NCBI GenBank assembly: GCA_902491215.1
Contig: CABUGV010000018.1
Span: forward strand, 6,583-70,582
Reading direction: 5' to 3'
Source: 43-108 sp001915545
GTDB lineage: Bacteria; Bacteroidota; Bacteroidia; Bacteroidales; Bacteroidaceae
DNA: 64,000 nt
Numbering within the stretch: position 1 is the first letter of the stretch; every line of letters begins with the position of its first letter. Positions 8,194-17,753 of the stretch are shown one piece after another. The notes beneath the pieces are model-generated. The model did no database searches. It had not been told where the DNA came from and was given only the letters and a program-made list of their open reading frames with translations. Both the position numbers and the translations under genes were made by a program.

Positions 8194-8889
8194 TCAACGA
8201 ATGCCAAGCGTCAGTGAAAAAACTACTATACAGATGTAATTGAAGAATACGGCTGACAGGAACATGTCCATGTCTGCTTTCATATATCCGGAAGATGTGA
8301 ACTGTTCGGATATAAGTTTCACCGTTCCCATACGCATCTGAACGCGTCGCATAATAAAATAAAATAACGTGCCGATGGCAAAACCGACAATTGCACCAAC
8401 AGTAACATCACCTAGATAATGAACGCCCAAGTAAAGACGTGTGAAAGTGGTAGTGGCACACCAAAAGAAAAGTACCGCTGTGACTTTAGGCGAACGGAAC
8501 AACCAAGCAAGAAAAGTGGCAACACAGAAAGTATTGCAGGCATGACCGGAGAAGAATCCGAAACGACCTCCGCGGTATCCATTGACAATATCCACCAGAT
8601 ACATGATCTGTGGGTCCTGCGTAGGCCTCCATCGCGCAACTCCAGGTTTCACAATGCCGGAACAAAGTCTGTCGGCAACAAATATCATTACTCCAATGGT
8701 GATGAATATCAAGACCGAATCCTTTACAGAATTGTTTTTGAAAACCACCATAATAAGAACAAGCATCAGCAACGACCATGACAAAGTATTTGTCACTACA
8801 TACATGAGGTTGTCCCAAAAGATGGAATCACTGCCATTGACGGCCAACGTCAACCTCTGATCTAAATCTAACAACTTGCTTAAATCCAT
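8194..8889 (-). CDS. PAP2-family membrane phosphatase
   Basis: The 231-residue integral membrane protein carries the three PAP2 motifs in order: KPGVARWRP (about residues 80-88), SGHAC (about 114-118) and RLYLGVHYLGD (about 150-160). Hydrophobic segments around these motifs suggest five to six membrane spans. Such enzymes dephosphorylate undecaprenyl diphosphate or other lipid phosphates at the outer face of the inner membrane; the substrate here is not resolved. It lies 52 bp after batE with no terminator between, so it may be co-transcribed with the Bat genes. Confidence 0.92.
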   Translation of the reverse strand: MDLSKLLDLDQRLTLAVNGSDSIFWDNLMYVVTNTLSWSLLMLVLIMVVFKNNSVKDSVLIFITIGVMIFVADRLCSGIVKPGVARWRPTQDPQIMYLVDIVNGYRGGRFGFFSGHACNTFCVATFLAWLFRSPKVTAVLFFWCATTTFTRLYLGVHYLGDVTVGAIVGFAIGTLFYFIMRRVQMRMGTVKLISEQFTSSGYMKADMDMFLSAVFFNYICIVVFSLTLGIR

Positions 8890-8941
8890 AAAAAACGTTG
8901 TGGTTCACATTAAACAATATCTGCTATTGAAGGACTTGACA

Positions 8942-9757
8942 TCAAATGATTTCAACGCTCTCTGCAGGAACCCAGCCTACTTTACCTTCTTCGAGGACTA
9001 CTTCGTACCAGCCACGCATTGTCTTATCGCTGATTTCTACTTTTGTACCCTCGTGCATAAGAAAAAGATCGGTACTGCTGTCGCTTGGTGAACTCTTTGC
9101 AGTAACACTCTGGGCAATCACAACAGCCGAGCTGCACTCATCGATTGATTTCTGCTGATTGTAGGCTGAAACATTGGCTATGACTACAACAAACAGCATT
9201 GCCAAAGATGAATAGAATCCGACCTTGCGCCATAGTATACGCGACATGAAAGCATACACCAATATACCGCAGATCATAAGTGCAAAGGCGCATATACCAA
9301 TAACGGCCCATGAATCGACACTGGTCATGTTCATAACGTTGCGAGCCCATGTTACAAAAAACAGTTCTGAAGGAGGTGTAACCTTATCTACAGTCTTGCC
9401 TCTTGCCAAAGCAAGGTTTGCACGGATATCGGCATCACCCGGATCAAGCATATAGGCACGTTCGTAGTTCAACACAGCTCCTGCTATATTGTCGAGCTTA
9501 TAATAGCAGTTACCGAGATTGTAATACAATTCAGACGAAACGCCTTTCTCGGCCATAAGCGACTCATAGAGCTGAGCAGCCTTCTGGTAATCCTCTTTTT
9601 CGTAAGCCTCGTCAGCCTGTTTTTTAGTAGCGCCCTTTATGATGCTGACATTTGAAATACCTGTGCCCACAGAACCTAAATTCTGCGATGCATCAGACTT
9701 TGCATCTGCAAAAAGTACTGCCAAACAGGCGAATAACATTATCAAATATCTTTTCAT
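8942..9757 (-). CDS. batE: BatE: TPR and SH3-like membrane protein
   Basis: The protein of about 271 residues starts with a signal peptide (MKRYLIMLFACLAVLFADA). TPR repeats follow at about 45-110 (YEKEDYQKAAQLYESLM, YYNLGNCYYKLDNIAGAVLNY), then two membrane segments around 130-190 and a C-terminal bacterial SH3 domain ending WVPAESVEII. This is the BatE architecture. An in-frame ATG at 9766 overlaps the batD stop as ATGA, which suggests translational coupling; I chose the ATG at 9757 because it begins the signal peptide. It is the last recognisable member of the aerotolerance operon. Confidence 0.9.
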   Translation of the reverse strand: MKRYLIMLFACLAVLFADAKSDASQNLGSVGTGISNVSIIKGATKKQADEAYEKEDYQKAAQLYESLMAEKGVSSELYYNLGNCYYKLDNIAGAVLNYERAYMLDPGDADIRANLALARGKTVDKVTPPSELFFVTWARNVMNMTSVDSWAVIGICAFALMICGILVYAFMSRILWRKVGFYSSLAMLFVVVIANVSAYNQQKSIDECSSAVVIAQSVTAKSSPSDSSTDLFLMHEGTKVEISDKTMRGWYEVVLEEGKVGWVPAESVEII

Positions 9758-9762
9758 ACAAA

Positions 9763-11604
9763 TCATTTCTTTATATTGTTCTCCATCTTGCTGATTATAG
9801 CGACTGCGTCTTCATAAGTCTTATCCATAGTTTCTATGGCATCTCCTGGTGCATAACGTGCAAATTCGCAGTCATTCAGAACCTTTATGAACTCTTCGGT
9901 AAGAGCTTTATCGACACCATGCTCATCGAGTCTCATGGCCACGTTGTCCTTGTTGAGATGCTCTTGTGGAATATTAAGCTTGTCGCTTATGTATCCCCAA
10001 AGAGTTCTGAGCACTTCATCGTAGAATTCTCCCTGTTTCTTAGCACTGAGAAGCTGGGAAGCGTATTTCATACGTTTACCTGCAACCTTATTGGCCTTCT
10101 TGCCTCTCATCTTGGCGATATTTGCATTGTCACGCATCTGCTTGCGTCCGAGCACAAGAATTACGACAAAAACAATCAACAATACTACATAAGCCAGAAC
10201 ATACATCCATGTTCCGAAGAATGGAGCACCGTTCTTGCTAAGTTTGACATCTCCAGTCTTGATATATCTGATATCTTCATTGAGTGTCTTGACATCTTCC
10301 TGACCTCCGGTGAAATCAGCTATAGCCTGACTCGCATTACCCTTGCCCTTCTCAACTGTAATTGCGTAAGGTTTGGTTGAAACGGTCTTGTATACATCAG
10401 CAGATGTATCAAAATAAACAAAGTCGATTGCCGGTATAGTATATGTACCAGGACGTCTTGGAACAACAAGGTATTCAAACTGTCTTGTACCGGTCAATCC
10501 ATTGCGGGTAATTGAAAAATTATCATTTATCTTAGGATCATATACTTCAAAATCCTTAGGGAAATTCACTTTTGGTGTGCTGATAAGCTTCATGTTTCCC
10601 GTACCGCTGACATCAACCTTGAATGTCACAGCATCATTTGTCTTGAACTTATCTCCGCTTATGCTTGAAGATACGGAGAAGTGGCCGACTGCACCTGAGA
10701 AATTATCAGGTTTTGCAGGAAGCGGCGAAACGTGTATGACAATCTTCGGTGCAACGATTTTCTTCTTCAGCTCTATCAAACCGCTTGTACCGTTGAAGAA
10801 AGCATCTATTGGGTCGATGTTTCTATTGATTTCCTGTACGATACCTTCAAAAGTCAATGCTGGTATGACAAGATCGCCAGATTGCTGAGGGAACAAAAGA
10901 TACTGCGACCATACAACAGTCTGGTAGTTGCGTCCATTATATGATTCAAGAGAATATTTCTTGTTCCTAGGAAGCGGAAGTTCCTGAATCTGGAACCCGT
11001 TCAAACTAGGCAATTTACCGTCAAGTTGGGTCAGGTTAACCAATGTATACAACTTGTACGTAAGCAATATAGCTTCCTGCTCATGAACTCGTGTGCGGCT
11101 GGCTTCTGCTGTTATGAACAATTCATCGCGCGAAATATCGCTTGCCGAAGGATTGCTATTGCCGGACTGTGAACGTCTTCTACTTGAACCTGACTGCGAA
11201 GAAGACGCACCGCCTTGTCCCATAGGAAGGACTTTTATCTGAACACTGTTCGAACGTATAGTCTTGCCGTCAACAACAGCTGTGGCACTACCTAGTTTAT
11301 ATGTTCCTGGCTTCGAGCCGAGAATAACAAATGTATATGTTATGGAACTATTCCTTGAAGCTCGTCCATTTATGATCTGAACACCAGACTGTCTCATTGT
11401 TGAAGGACCGAATATCACTTCGAATCCCTTGAAATCAGGTGCTTCGAAATTGCTAACATCATCTGTATTGACCGTAAACTGTACTCGGAACTGATCGCCA
11501 GCCTCTACAGCAGACGGTGCTTCTACCGTGATGCGTGCATTGTCTGCAAATGCAGTTGCAATTCCAATGAACATATAAACTGCAATAAGCACAATCTTCT
11601 TCAT
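9763..11604 (-). CDS. batD: BatD: oxygen-tolerance membrane protein
   Basis: The protein has about 613 residues: a signal peptide (MKKIVLIAVYMFIGIATAFA), several beta-sandwich regions in the periplasm (for example SAVEAGDQFRVQFTV and FEYLVVPRRPGTYTIPAI), a membrane span near residues 445-465 and a helical cytoplasmic tail rich in Lys. The order and motifs match BatD. It sits between batC and batE in the conserved operon. The start at 11604 is preferred over 11619 because it begins the signal peptide. In Bacteroides the operon has been linked to aerotolerance; its biochemical role is unsettled. Confidence 0.92.
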   Translation of the reverse strand: MKKIVLIAVYMFIGIATAFADNARITVEAPSAVEAGDQFRVQFTVNTDDVSNFEAPDFKGFEVIFGPSTMRQSGVQIINGRASRNSSITYTFVILGSKPGTYKLGSATAVVDGKTIRSNSVQIKVLPMGQGGASSSQSGSSRRRSQSGNSNPSASDISRDELFITAEASRTRVHEQEAILLTYKLYTLVNLTQLDGKLPSLNGFQIQELPLPRNKKYSLESYNGRNYQTVVWSQYLLFPQQSGDLVIPALTFEGIVQEINRNIDPIDAFFNGTSGLIELKKKIVAPKIVIHVSPLPAKPDNFSGAVGHFSVSSSISGDKFKTNDAVTFKVDVSGTGNMKLISTPKVNFPKDFEVYDPKINDNFSITRNGLTGTRQFEYLVVPRRPGTYTIPAIDFVYFDTSADVYKTVSTKPYAITVEKGKGNASQAIADFTGGQEDVKTLNEDIRYIKTGDVKLSKNGAPFFGTWMYVLAYVVLLIVFVVILVLGRKQMRDNANIAKMRGKKANKVAGKRMKYASQLLSAKKQGEFYDEVLRTLWGYISDKLNIPQEHLNKDNVAMRLDEHGVDKALTEEFIKVLNDCEFARYAPGDAIETMDKTYEDAVAIISKMENNIKK

Positions 11605-11710
11605 TGTCGCCGTATACATATCTAAAATTTTCTTTCTATTCTAGTTCATAATTAAAATCCGTGAAACGTCCGTTAACACAGTTCTGTCTCATCCAACGGG
11701 GCTCACATCA

Positions 11711-12445
11711 TTACCAATCCTTTTCCAACTTGCGCGTACCAGCTTGTCCCTGACGCTTCTTTCTTTCATTGATTTTCTCCTGAACATTCTTTTCATCCTG
11801 CTGTGCAGAATTCAGAAGCTGTTCAGCAGCACTTTCGGACATGTTGCTTTCAGGGTTGTTCTTTTTCTGCTCATCATTCTTCTTCTGGTCATTCTGATTC
11901 TGAGCATTATTCTGGTTCTGTTCCTGCTTATCGTCCTTACCGTTTTTGTCTTTGTTTTGGTTGTCCTTATCATTGCCGTTACCAGAACCGGAACCTTTAT
12001 TGTTTTGATTTTTCTTCATCTCATGCAAAGCCTTTGCAAGATTGTACCTTGTTTCATTGTCATAAGGATTGCATCTCAAGGAACTCTTGTAAAGCTGTAC
12101 AGCCAAATCGTAGTTTTTCGAGGCATACTGCAAATTTCCCATATTATGGAAAAGCTTTGCCTTCTTGAGATTGTTTGCTCCCGACATCTTCACAGCATCA
12201 TTATATCGTTCATAGGCAGTGGAGTCCTGTCCCTGCATAGCCAATGCATTGCCCAGATTATAATATGCTTCCATCGAAGGCTTCTTGTCGATGGCCTTCA
12301 TATACATTGTTGCCGCCTTGCTGAATTGCCCTTGCTTGTAAAGACTATTTCCCATACGGATGCAATCGCGGTCGTTTGTCTGTGCCGAAACACATAAACC
12401 GACGAGCATATAAATATAAAACAGAATAAATCTTGCCCTATTCAT
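11711..12445 (-). CDS. batC: BatC: TPR-repeat protein
   Basis: The protein of about 244 residues begins with a signal peptide (FILFYIYMLVGLCVSAQ), followed by TPR repeats (GNSLYKQGQFSKAATMYMKA; AYYNLGNALAMQGQDSTAYERY; LFHNMGNLQYASKNYDLAVQLY). The C-terminal third is a low-complexity, charged Asn/Lys/Gln/Asp tract, which is probably disordered. It follows batB closely (about 20 bp). A start 12 bp further upstream is possible. TPRs suggest a scaffold for the BatA/BatB von Willebrand proteins, as an inference. Confidence 0.9.
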   Translation of the reverse strand: MNRARFILFYIYMLVGLCVSAQTNDRDCIRMGNSLYKQGQFSKAATMYMKAIDKKPSMEAYYNLGNALAMQGQDSTAYERYNDAVKMSGANNLKKAKLFHNMGNLQYASKNYDLAVQLYKSSLRCNPYDNETRYNLAKALHEMKKNQNNKGSGSGNGNDKDNQNKDKNGKDDKQEQNQNNAQNQNDQKKNDEQKKNNPESNMSESAAEQLLNSAQQDEKNVQEKINERKKRQGQAGTRKLEKDW

Positions 12446-12464
12446 TGCACTAAACATTTTTCAA

Positions 12465-13481
12465 TCAACGAAACAATTTGATGCCCTTAAACAAAGGATT
12501 ATGCCTTTCCATTATGCACATTTCCACAAGAAGGACAATAAACAATATTATTGCAACTGCAAAAAATTGCTCATCATACTCAGAATATAACGTTGACGAT
12601 ATTTCATCTTTCTGCATCTTTTCAATCTCTTTCGACAACAGGTTCTGTGCTTGTTCTGTCTGGTCAACATGTATATACACACCGTTGCCGGCCTTTGCTA
12701 TAGATTTACCTATGCTCTCATTGAGACTGGTAGTTACAACATTTCCGGATGCATCAGTCTTATAACTGCCGTTTCCCATCGGTATAGGACCACCAGCAGA
12801 TGTTCCTATAGAAAGCACAAAGATGCGCACACCGCTTTCTGAAAGTTTCTTTGCCGCTTCCAATGCACCGTCTTCATTATCCTCAGCATCTGTAATAAGA
12901 ATCAATGCATGACCGATATTCTTATTCTTAGAGAAGCCACGGCTTGCCTGCTGAATGGCTGCGCTGATATCTGTTCCCTGCAAACTTATTGTTGATGGAG
13001 CCAACTGATCCAAAAACATTTTTGCAGAAACATAATCAGATGTAACAGGAAGCAGTGTTATGGCATTTCCTGCAAAAGCTACCAATCCTATACGATCATT
13101 GTCAAACTGATCTATAAGCTTGCTCACCAGCATTTTGGCCTTGCTGAGTCGACTAGGTTTTATATCTTCGCACAGCATCGAATTCGACACGTCTACGGCA
13201 ATTATAGTTTCAATACCTGTACGCTTGACTTCCTCATTTCGCGTGCCGAACTGCGGACGCGCAAGTATAAAGATTATCAGTCCCAACGAGAACATCATCA
13301 AAGCAAACTTAATATTACGCCTTGAAGAAGAAACGTCAGGCATCAATCCGGCCAGAAGTGCCATATCGCCAAATTCCTTAAGACGACGCTTCATCTGGCG
13401 TCTCATAATCATGTACACCAGAATAAAAATCGGAATAAGTATCAATAGATACAGATACTGTGGATTTGCAAATCTGAACAT
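12465..13481 (-). CDS. batB: BatB: membrane protein with von Willebrand factor A domain
   Basis: The 338-residue protein has two N-terminal membrane spans (ending near residue 80), a VWA domain with the metal-site motif DVSNSM at about 94-99, and one C-terminal span (FFAVAIILFIVLLVEMCIM). The layout is that of BatA/BatB. VWA domains bind partner proteins through Mg2+, so it may recruit BatC/D/E or substrates of the MoxR ATPase. It is 11 bp downstream of batA, and the two are probably paralogues. Confidence 0.93.
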   Translation of the reverse strand: MFRFANPQYLYLLILIPIFILVYMIMRRQMKRRLKEFGDMALLAGLMPDVSSSRRNIKFALMMFSLGLIIFILARPQFGTRNEEVKRTGIETIIAVDVSNSMLCEDIKPSRLSKAKMLVSKLIDQFDNDRIGLVAFAGNAITLLPVTSDYVSAKMFLDQLAPSTISLQGTDISAAIQQASRGFSKNKNIGHALILITDAEDNEDGALEAAKKLSESGVRIFVLSIGTSAGGPIPMGNGSYKTDASGNVVTTSLNESIGKSIAKAGNGVYIHVDQTEQAQNLLSKEIEKMQKDEISSTLYSEYDEQFFAVAIILFIVLLVEMCIMERHNPLFKGIKLFR

Positions 13482-13492
13482 AACGTAATTTT

Positions 13493-14482
13493 TTATGGTA
13501 AGCGTTTAAGAACAACAAGTCTCATGAGCAACTCAAGCAAAAAGACTATCAATGCAGCCACGGCAAAAGGTTCATACAGTTCATTTCGCTTGCTGTACTG
13601 GGTTACATTGAATTTTGTTCTCTCCATCTTGTCGATTTCCCTATATATTTCCTCTAGCTCAGAATTCTTCTTTGCACGGAAATACTTTCCGCCAGTAAGT
13701 TCTGCAATATCGGTCATCGTTTTCTCATCAATCTCTGTAGGCATCATAACCGTACCTCCCGTAGGAAGCGGATACATGGCCATGCCGTTCTTTCCAATAC
13801 CGACAGTGTATATTCTTACCTTATTCTTCTTGGCTATTTCGGCTGCCGTCATTGGAGAAATGTTACCTCTATTGTTGACACCATCTGTAAGAAGTATAAG
13901 AACTTTGGACTTGGCCTTGCTGTCACGAAGTCTGATGAGGGAGTTCATTATTCCATCACCGATAGCTGTTCCATCCTCGAGGGTACCGTTGGCGGCCATC
14001 TGACAGTCAACAGTTTCATAAAGACTCATGAGAATGCTATGGTCAATGGTCAAAGGACACTGCGTATATGCCTCACCGGCAAAAACCGTAAGACCGATAT
14101 TGTCGTTCGGACGTGTCTCTATAAATCTTTTGGCAATTTCCTTCAATGCCTCCACTCTGTTAGGCTTGAAATCCTGCGCCAACATACTTGTAGAAACATC
14201 GACAGCCAACATCATGTCTATACCTTCAACATCCGTATTGCTCCATGTATTCTTGCTTTGCGGACGAGCCAAAATGATAACCACCAAAATCAGCAGTATA
14301 ATCCTTAAAATGAAAGGAACATGCATGAGATAAATCCTGAACGACTTAGGTACATATCTGTACTTCGCCGTCTCAGGCATCTTAAGTGCAGGCTGACTCT
14401 TCTTATATTTCAGCGCATACCACAAAATATATGGTATAATGACAGCCAGCAATGCAAAAAAATATGGATTCTTGAATATCAT
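13493..14482 (-). CDS. batA: BatA: membrane protein with von Willebrand factor A domain
   Basis: The 329-residue protein is built like BatB: two N-terminal membrane segments (FFALLAVIIPYILWYAL and IILLILVVIILA), a VWA domain with the DVSTSM metal site at about residues 93-98, and a C-terminal membrane segment (EPFAVAALIVFLLELLM). It is 11 bp downstream of the BatD-like gene in the moxR-bat operon. The role is presumed to be periplasmic or membrane protein assembly together with BatB. Confidence 0.93.
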   Translation of the reverse strand: MIFKNPYFFALLAVIIPYILWYALKYKKSQPALKMPETAKYRYVPKSFRIYLMHVPFILRIILLILVVIILARPQSKNTWSNTDVEGIDMMLAVDVSTSMLAQDFKPNRVEALKEIAKRFIETRPNDNIGLTVFAGEAYTQCPLTIDHSILMSLYETVDCQMAANGTLEDGTAIGDGIMNSLIRLRDSKAKSKVLILLTDGVNNRGNISPMTAAEIAKKNKVRIYTVGIGKNGMAMYPLPTGGTVMMPTEIDEKTMTDIAELTGGKYFRAKKNSELEEIYREIDKMERTKFNVTQYSKRNELYEPFAVAALIVFLLELLMRLVVLKRLP

Positions 14483-14493
14483 CTTTCCGTCAT

Positions 14494-15576
14494 TTATAGA
14501 TTAAGAAATATAATGCGGTATACCATGTAGGATATGACTCCTGCCAATGCGAGAGCCGCAACACCAATACAAATCCAGAAAATAATCTTTGCCATTCTTG
14601 AGCGCTTCTCAACCACAACAATCTCCGTAGGCTGCGGCTGAGTTTCTTCTATCTTGGTCTGATTTATGTACTCTATAGCGCTTACAAGATTCCTGTCATT
14701 CTCATTGATGAGAGTGCTGTACTTGGCAAATTTCACCAAATCGGCAGTCTGGAAAAGCTCTCTAAGTTCGCTGATTGCTTGATCGTCATTGAACTCAGTA
14801 AGATGCTGTATTATTTCAAACGACGTCATCTCCATCGCATTGAATCCGTAACGCTCCTTAATGTAAGTACGAAGAGTGTCTGTAAGCTGGGTATAATACT
14901 CCTTTGAATCCTCTTTCTGCCAAATCTTCTCTTCCTTGATATGCTCAATCTTCTGCATAGCGGCCTTATGAGGAGCAAGATGCGGTTTGAGCTTTATTCT
15001 TCGGATAATAGGTTTGTTGTCCTTCAGACGTACTATCACATACAGCAACACGCCTGTAAGAATTACAACTATAATTGAAAGCCATACAAGAAGATCCCAA
15101 TCGTCCCAACTGAAAGGAGGCGCCATTTCCGATTTCATTCCGAATATGCTGTCGGTATGAACTGTATCTATATCGAAAGTGATCACCTTGAGTGCCAAGC
15201 TCTTGGATTGATACTTACGTCCATCAACATTCACCTGTACAGGCGGAATGTAATACAATGCTGTATCAAAAGATGTAATTATGTATTTCTTCGTAAGAAG
15301 TACACGACGTTCATCGTTGAGCAGGCTGGTATCAGGATCTGTACTTCTCAAAACCTCAACACCAGGAACAATATTCTGAAGAGAATCATATACAGGAAAC
15401 TCCACTTTCTTTCCTTTGTCAGAACTTACTTCTACGACAATGCTTGTCTGCTCTCCGATGAATATTGCAGTTGAATCAATTTTAGCATCCACCGTTACCT
15501 GAGAAACAGCATCGCTCCATCCTGCAAATACTGCCAGCAGGAAAAAAAGACTTAAAAATATGGTTCTGATATTCAT
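14494..15576 (-). CDS. BatD-like / DUF4381-type membrane protein of the Bat operon
   Basis: The 360-residue protein has a signal peptide (IFLSLFFLLAVFAGWSDA), an N-terminal beta-sandwich like that of BatD (VTVDAKIDSTAIFIGEQTSI), a membrane span at about 170-192 (LLVWLSIIVVILTGVLLYVIV), a helical cytoplasmic region and a final membrane span. A gene of this layout is regularly found between the DUF58 gene and batA in Bacteroides and is usually left unnamed. It is 3 bp from the DUF58 stop side and 11 bp from batA, so co-translation is likely. Function is inferred only from context. Confidence 0.8.
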   Translation of the reverse strand: MNIRTIFLSLFFLLAVFAGWSDAVSQVTVDAKIDSTAIFIGEQTSIVVEVSSDKGKKVEFPVYDSLQNIVPGVEVLRSTDPDTSLLNDERRVLLTKKYIITSFDTALYYIPPVQVNVDGRKYQSKSLALKVITFDIDTVHTDSIFGMKSEMAPPFSWDDWDLLVWLSIIVVILTGVLLYVIVRLKDNKPIIRRIKLKPHLAPHKAAMQKIEHIKEEKIWQKEDSKEYYTQLTDTLRTYIKERYGFNAMEMTSFEIIQHLTEFNDDQAISELRELFQTADLVKFAKYSTLINENDRNLVSAIEYINQTKIEETQPQPTEIVVVEKRSRMAKIIFWICIGVAALALAGVISYMVYRIIFLNL

Positions 15577-15579
15577 GAG

Positions 15580-16449
15580 CTAACTTCTCTTTTGAAAAAG
15601 GTTCATCAATGCCTTAACATAATCTTCGTCTGTGCGTACTGACACACTATCAATACTGCACTTGGCAAATACTCCCTTAAGATAAAGCTGGTACTTCACC
15701 CACCATTCATGATGAGCTCTTCTGACAGCCTTTGATGAAGTATCCACATAAATCTCTTCACCAGATTCTGCATCTCTCAGCTTCATTATTCCCACATCCG
15801 GAAGTTCCGCCATACGCTGATCATATACCTGAAGTGCCACGACGTCATGCTTTCTGTTCGCGATGGTAAGCTGCTGACTGAAATCCTTATTGTCCATGAA
15901 ATCGCTCAAGACGAAAACGGTGCATCTCTTCTTGATTGCATTAGTCATATACTCAACAGCCTGACCTATATCTGTACGCTCGCTTTCGGGCTTCAGATTA
16001 AGGAGTTCACGAATTATGAACAAAATATGTTTACGTCCCTTCTTTGGAGGAATGAATTTCTCAATCCTGTCGGAAAAGAATATAACACCAATCTTATCAT
16101 TATTCTGTATAGCGGAAAAAGCAAGCGTTGCCGCAATTTCCGTCACCATCTCGCGCTTGGTTTGACGAACAGTTCCGAAATCAAGACTTCCGGACACGTC
16201 CACCATAAGCATTACCGTCAGTTCGCGTTCCTCTTCAAAAACCTTCACATATGGCTTGTTGAATCTGGCTGTGACATTCCAGTCAATGTCGCGCACATCA
16301 TCCCCGTACTGGTATTCGCGAACCTCAGAAAAAGCCATACCTCGGCCCTTGAATGCAGAATGGTACTCTCCGGCAAATATATTGCTCGAGAGTCCACGGG
16401 TTTTGATTTCTATTTTACGCACCTGACTTAACAGTTCTGCAGTATCCAT
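15580..16449 (-). CDS. DUF58-domain protein of the MoxR/Bat operon
   Basis: The 289-residue soluble protein has the DUF58 signature (GRGMAFSEVREYQYGDDVRDI, then DWNVTAR) and a degenerate VWA-like fold with DVSGSLDFG. I chose ATG at 16447-16449 (MDTAELLSQVRKIEI), the usual family N-terminus; an upstream ATG at 16482 would add 11 unlikely residues. DUF58 proteins are constant partners of MoxR AAA+ ATPases, probably as adaptor or substrate-binding components. It is 122 bp downstream of moxR and 3 bp from the next gene. Confidence 0.92.
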   Translation of the reverse strand: MDTAELLSQVRKIEIKTRGLSSNIFAGEYHSAFKGRGMAFSEVREYQYGDDVRDIDWNVTARFNKPYVKVFEEERELTVMLMVDVSGSLDFGTVRQTKREMVTEIAATLAFSAIQNNDKIGVIFFSDRIEKFIPPKKGRKHILFIIRELLNLKPESERTDIGQAVEYMTNAIKKRCTVFVLSDFMDNKDFSQQLTIANRKHDVVALQVYDQRMAELPDVGIMKLRDAESGEEIYVDTSSKAVRRAHHEWWVKYQLYLKGVFAKCSIDSVSVRTDEDYVKALMNLFQKRS

Positions 16450-16571
16450 ATATAATGTGAACTTTATTGAATGAAACAACAATTATAATCTATCGGACTA
16501 TAAATATAGATAGCCCGATAGTACCAAACAGGTATGCACATCAAAATGCAAATACCAATTTAGAAGCACAA

Positions 16572-17567
16572 TTAAGGCACTTCTACCTTATTCAATATCT
16601 TGCTGACGATTTCTTCTGATGTAATGTTACCTGCTTCAGCCTCGTAAGTAAGTCCGATTCTGTGTCTGAGAACATCGTGAGCAACAGCTCTTACGTCTTC
16701 AGGTATCACATATCCACGACGCTTGATGAAAGCATAAGCTCGTGAAGCAAGTGCAAGGTTGATTGAAGCACGAGGAGAACCACCGAAAGCGATAAGTCCG
16801 TTGAGTTCCTTAAGAGAATACTTATCTGGATAACGTGTAGCAAACACAATATCAGCTATGTACTGCTCTATCTTTTCATCAAGATAAACCTGCTTGACAA
16901 CTTCGCGTGCCTTTATAATTTCATCGGTACCCATAATAGGCTTAACCTGAACTTTCTCGCCGGCAATATTCTGTCTGATAATTCTCTTTTCCTCTTCAAG
17001 TTTCGGATAATCAATGATTACCTTGAGCATGAATCGGTCCACCTGTGCTTCAGGAAGCGGATAAGTACCCTCCTGTTCAATCGGGTTCTGAGTTGCAAGT
17101 ACAAGGAACGGTTTCGGCAGATCAAAAGTTGTTGTGCTGATTGTCACCTGTCTTTCCTGCATGGCTTCAAGCAATGCACTCTGCACCTTTGCCGGTGCAC
17201 GGTTTATCTCATCTGCCAATACAAAGTTCGCAAAGACAGGTCCCTGCTTTGCGATAAACTTCTCGTCCTTCTGGCTATATATCATTGTACCGATTACGTC
17301 CGCCGGCAACAAGTCTGGAGTAAACTGGACTCTGCTGAATTTTGCATCGATCAACGAAGACAAAGTCTTGATTGCCAATGTTTTCGCCAATCCCGGCACA
17401 CCTTCAAGCAACACATGTCCATCAGAAAGCAAACCTATCAGCAATGACTCAACAAGATGCTTCTGACCGACAATGATCTGATCCATACCTGTCATCAGGT
17501 TTGTAACGAAAGAACTCTGCCTTTCGATACGTTCGTTCAACTCACGAATATCTATAGCTTCTGCCAT
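16572..17567 (-). CDS. moxR: MoxR-family AAA+ ATPase
   Basis: The 331-residue cytoplasmic ATPase has Walker A GVPGLAKT at residues 56-63, Walker B FVLADEIN near 115, ATQNPIEQEGTYPLPEAQVDRFM (sensor 1 and arginine-finger region) and a C-terminal lid. MoxR ATPases act as chaperones with VWA proteins, here encoded downstream as BatA and BatB. It is the first gene of the leftward operon. A -7 element lies 33 bp upstream. Confidence 0.95.
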   Translation of the reverse strand: MAEAIDIRELNERIERQSSFVTNLMTGMDQIIVGQKHLVESLLIGLLSDGHVLLEGVPGLAKTLAIKTLSSLIDAKFSRVQFTPDLLPADVIGTMIYSQKDEKFIAKQGPVFANFVLADEINRAPAKVQSALLEAMQERQVTISTTTFDLPKPFLVLATQNPIEQEGTYPLPEAQVDRFMLKVIIDYPKLEEEKRIIRQNIAGEKVQVKPIMGTDEIIKAREVVKQVYLDEKIEQYIADIVFATRYPDKYSLKELNGLIAFGGSPRASINLALASRAYAFIKRRGYVIPEDVRAVAHDVLRHRIGLTYEAEAGNITSEEIVSKILNKVEVP

Positions 17568-17599
17568 AATATGTATATTTATTTATGATTTTCTGGGCG

Positions 17600-17607
17600 C
17601 AAAAATA
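17600..17607 (-). promoter_or_regulatory. -7 element of the moxR-bat operon
   Basis: On the minus strand TATTTTTG matches TAnnTTTG, 33 bp before the moxR start. A clear -33 TTTG is not found at the usual spacing, so this is a partial match. The remaining sequence from 17608 to 17753 shows no clear gene or terminator. Confidence 0.45.
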
Positions 17608-17753
17608 CCATTTTCGATTAACAGTTGCCTTTAAAATTTATTAAAAAAGAAAACGCTTACTTTGATTTTAAGAGTATTTATATTCTGTTAGCCAGGCCAT
17701 AAACATTCAGCAGACACAAGCCTGCAATAAGCATAGTTGCAAATTCAACATGC

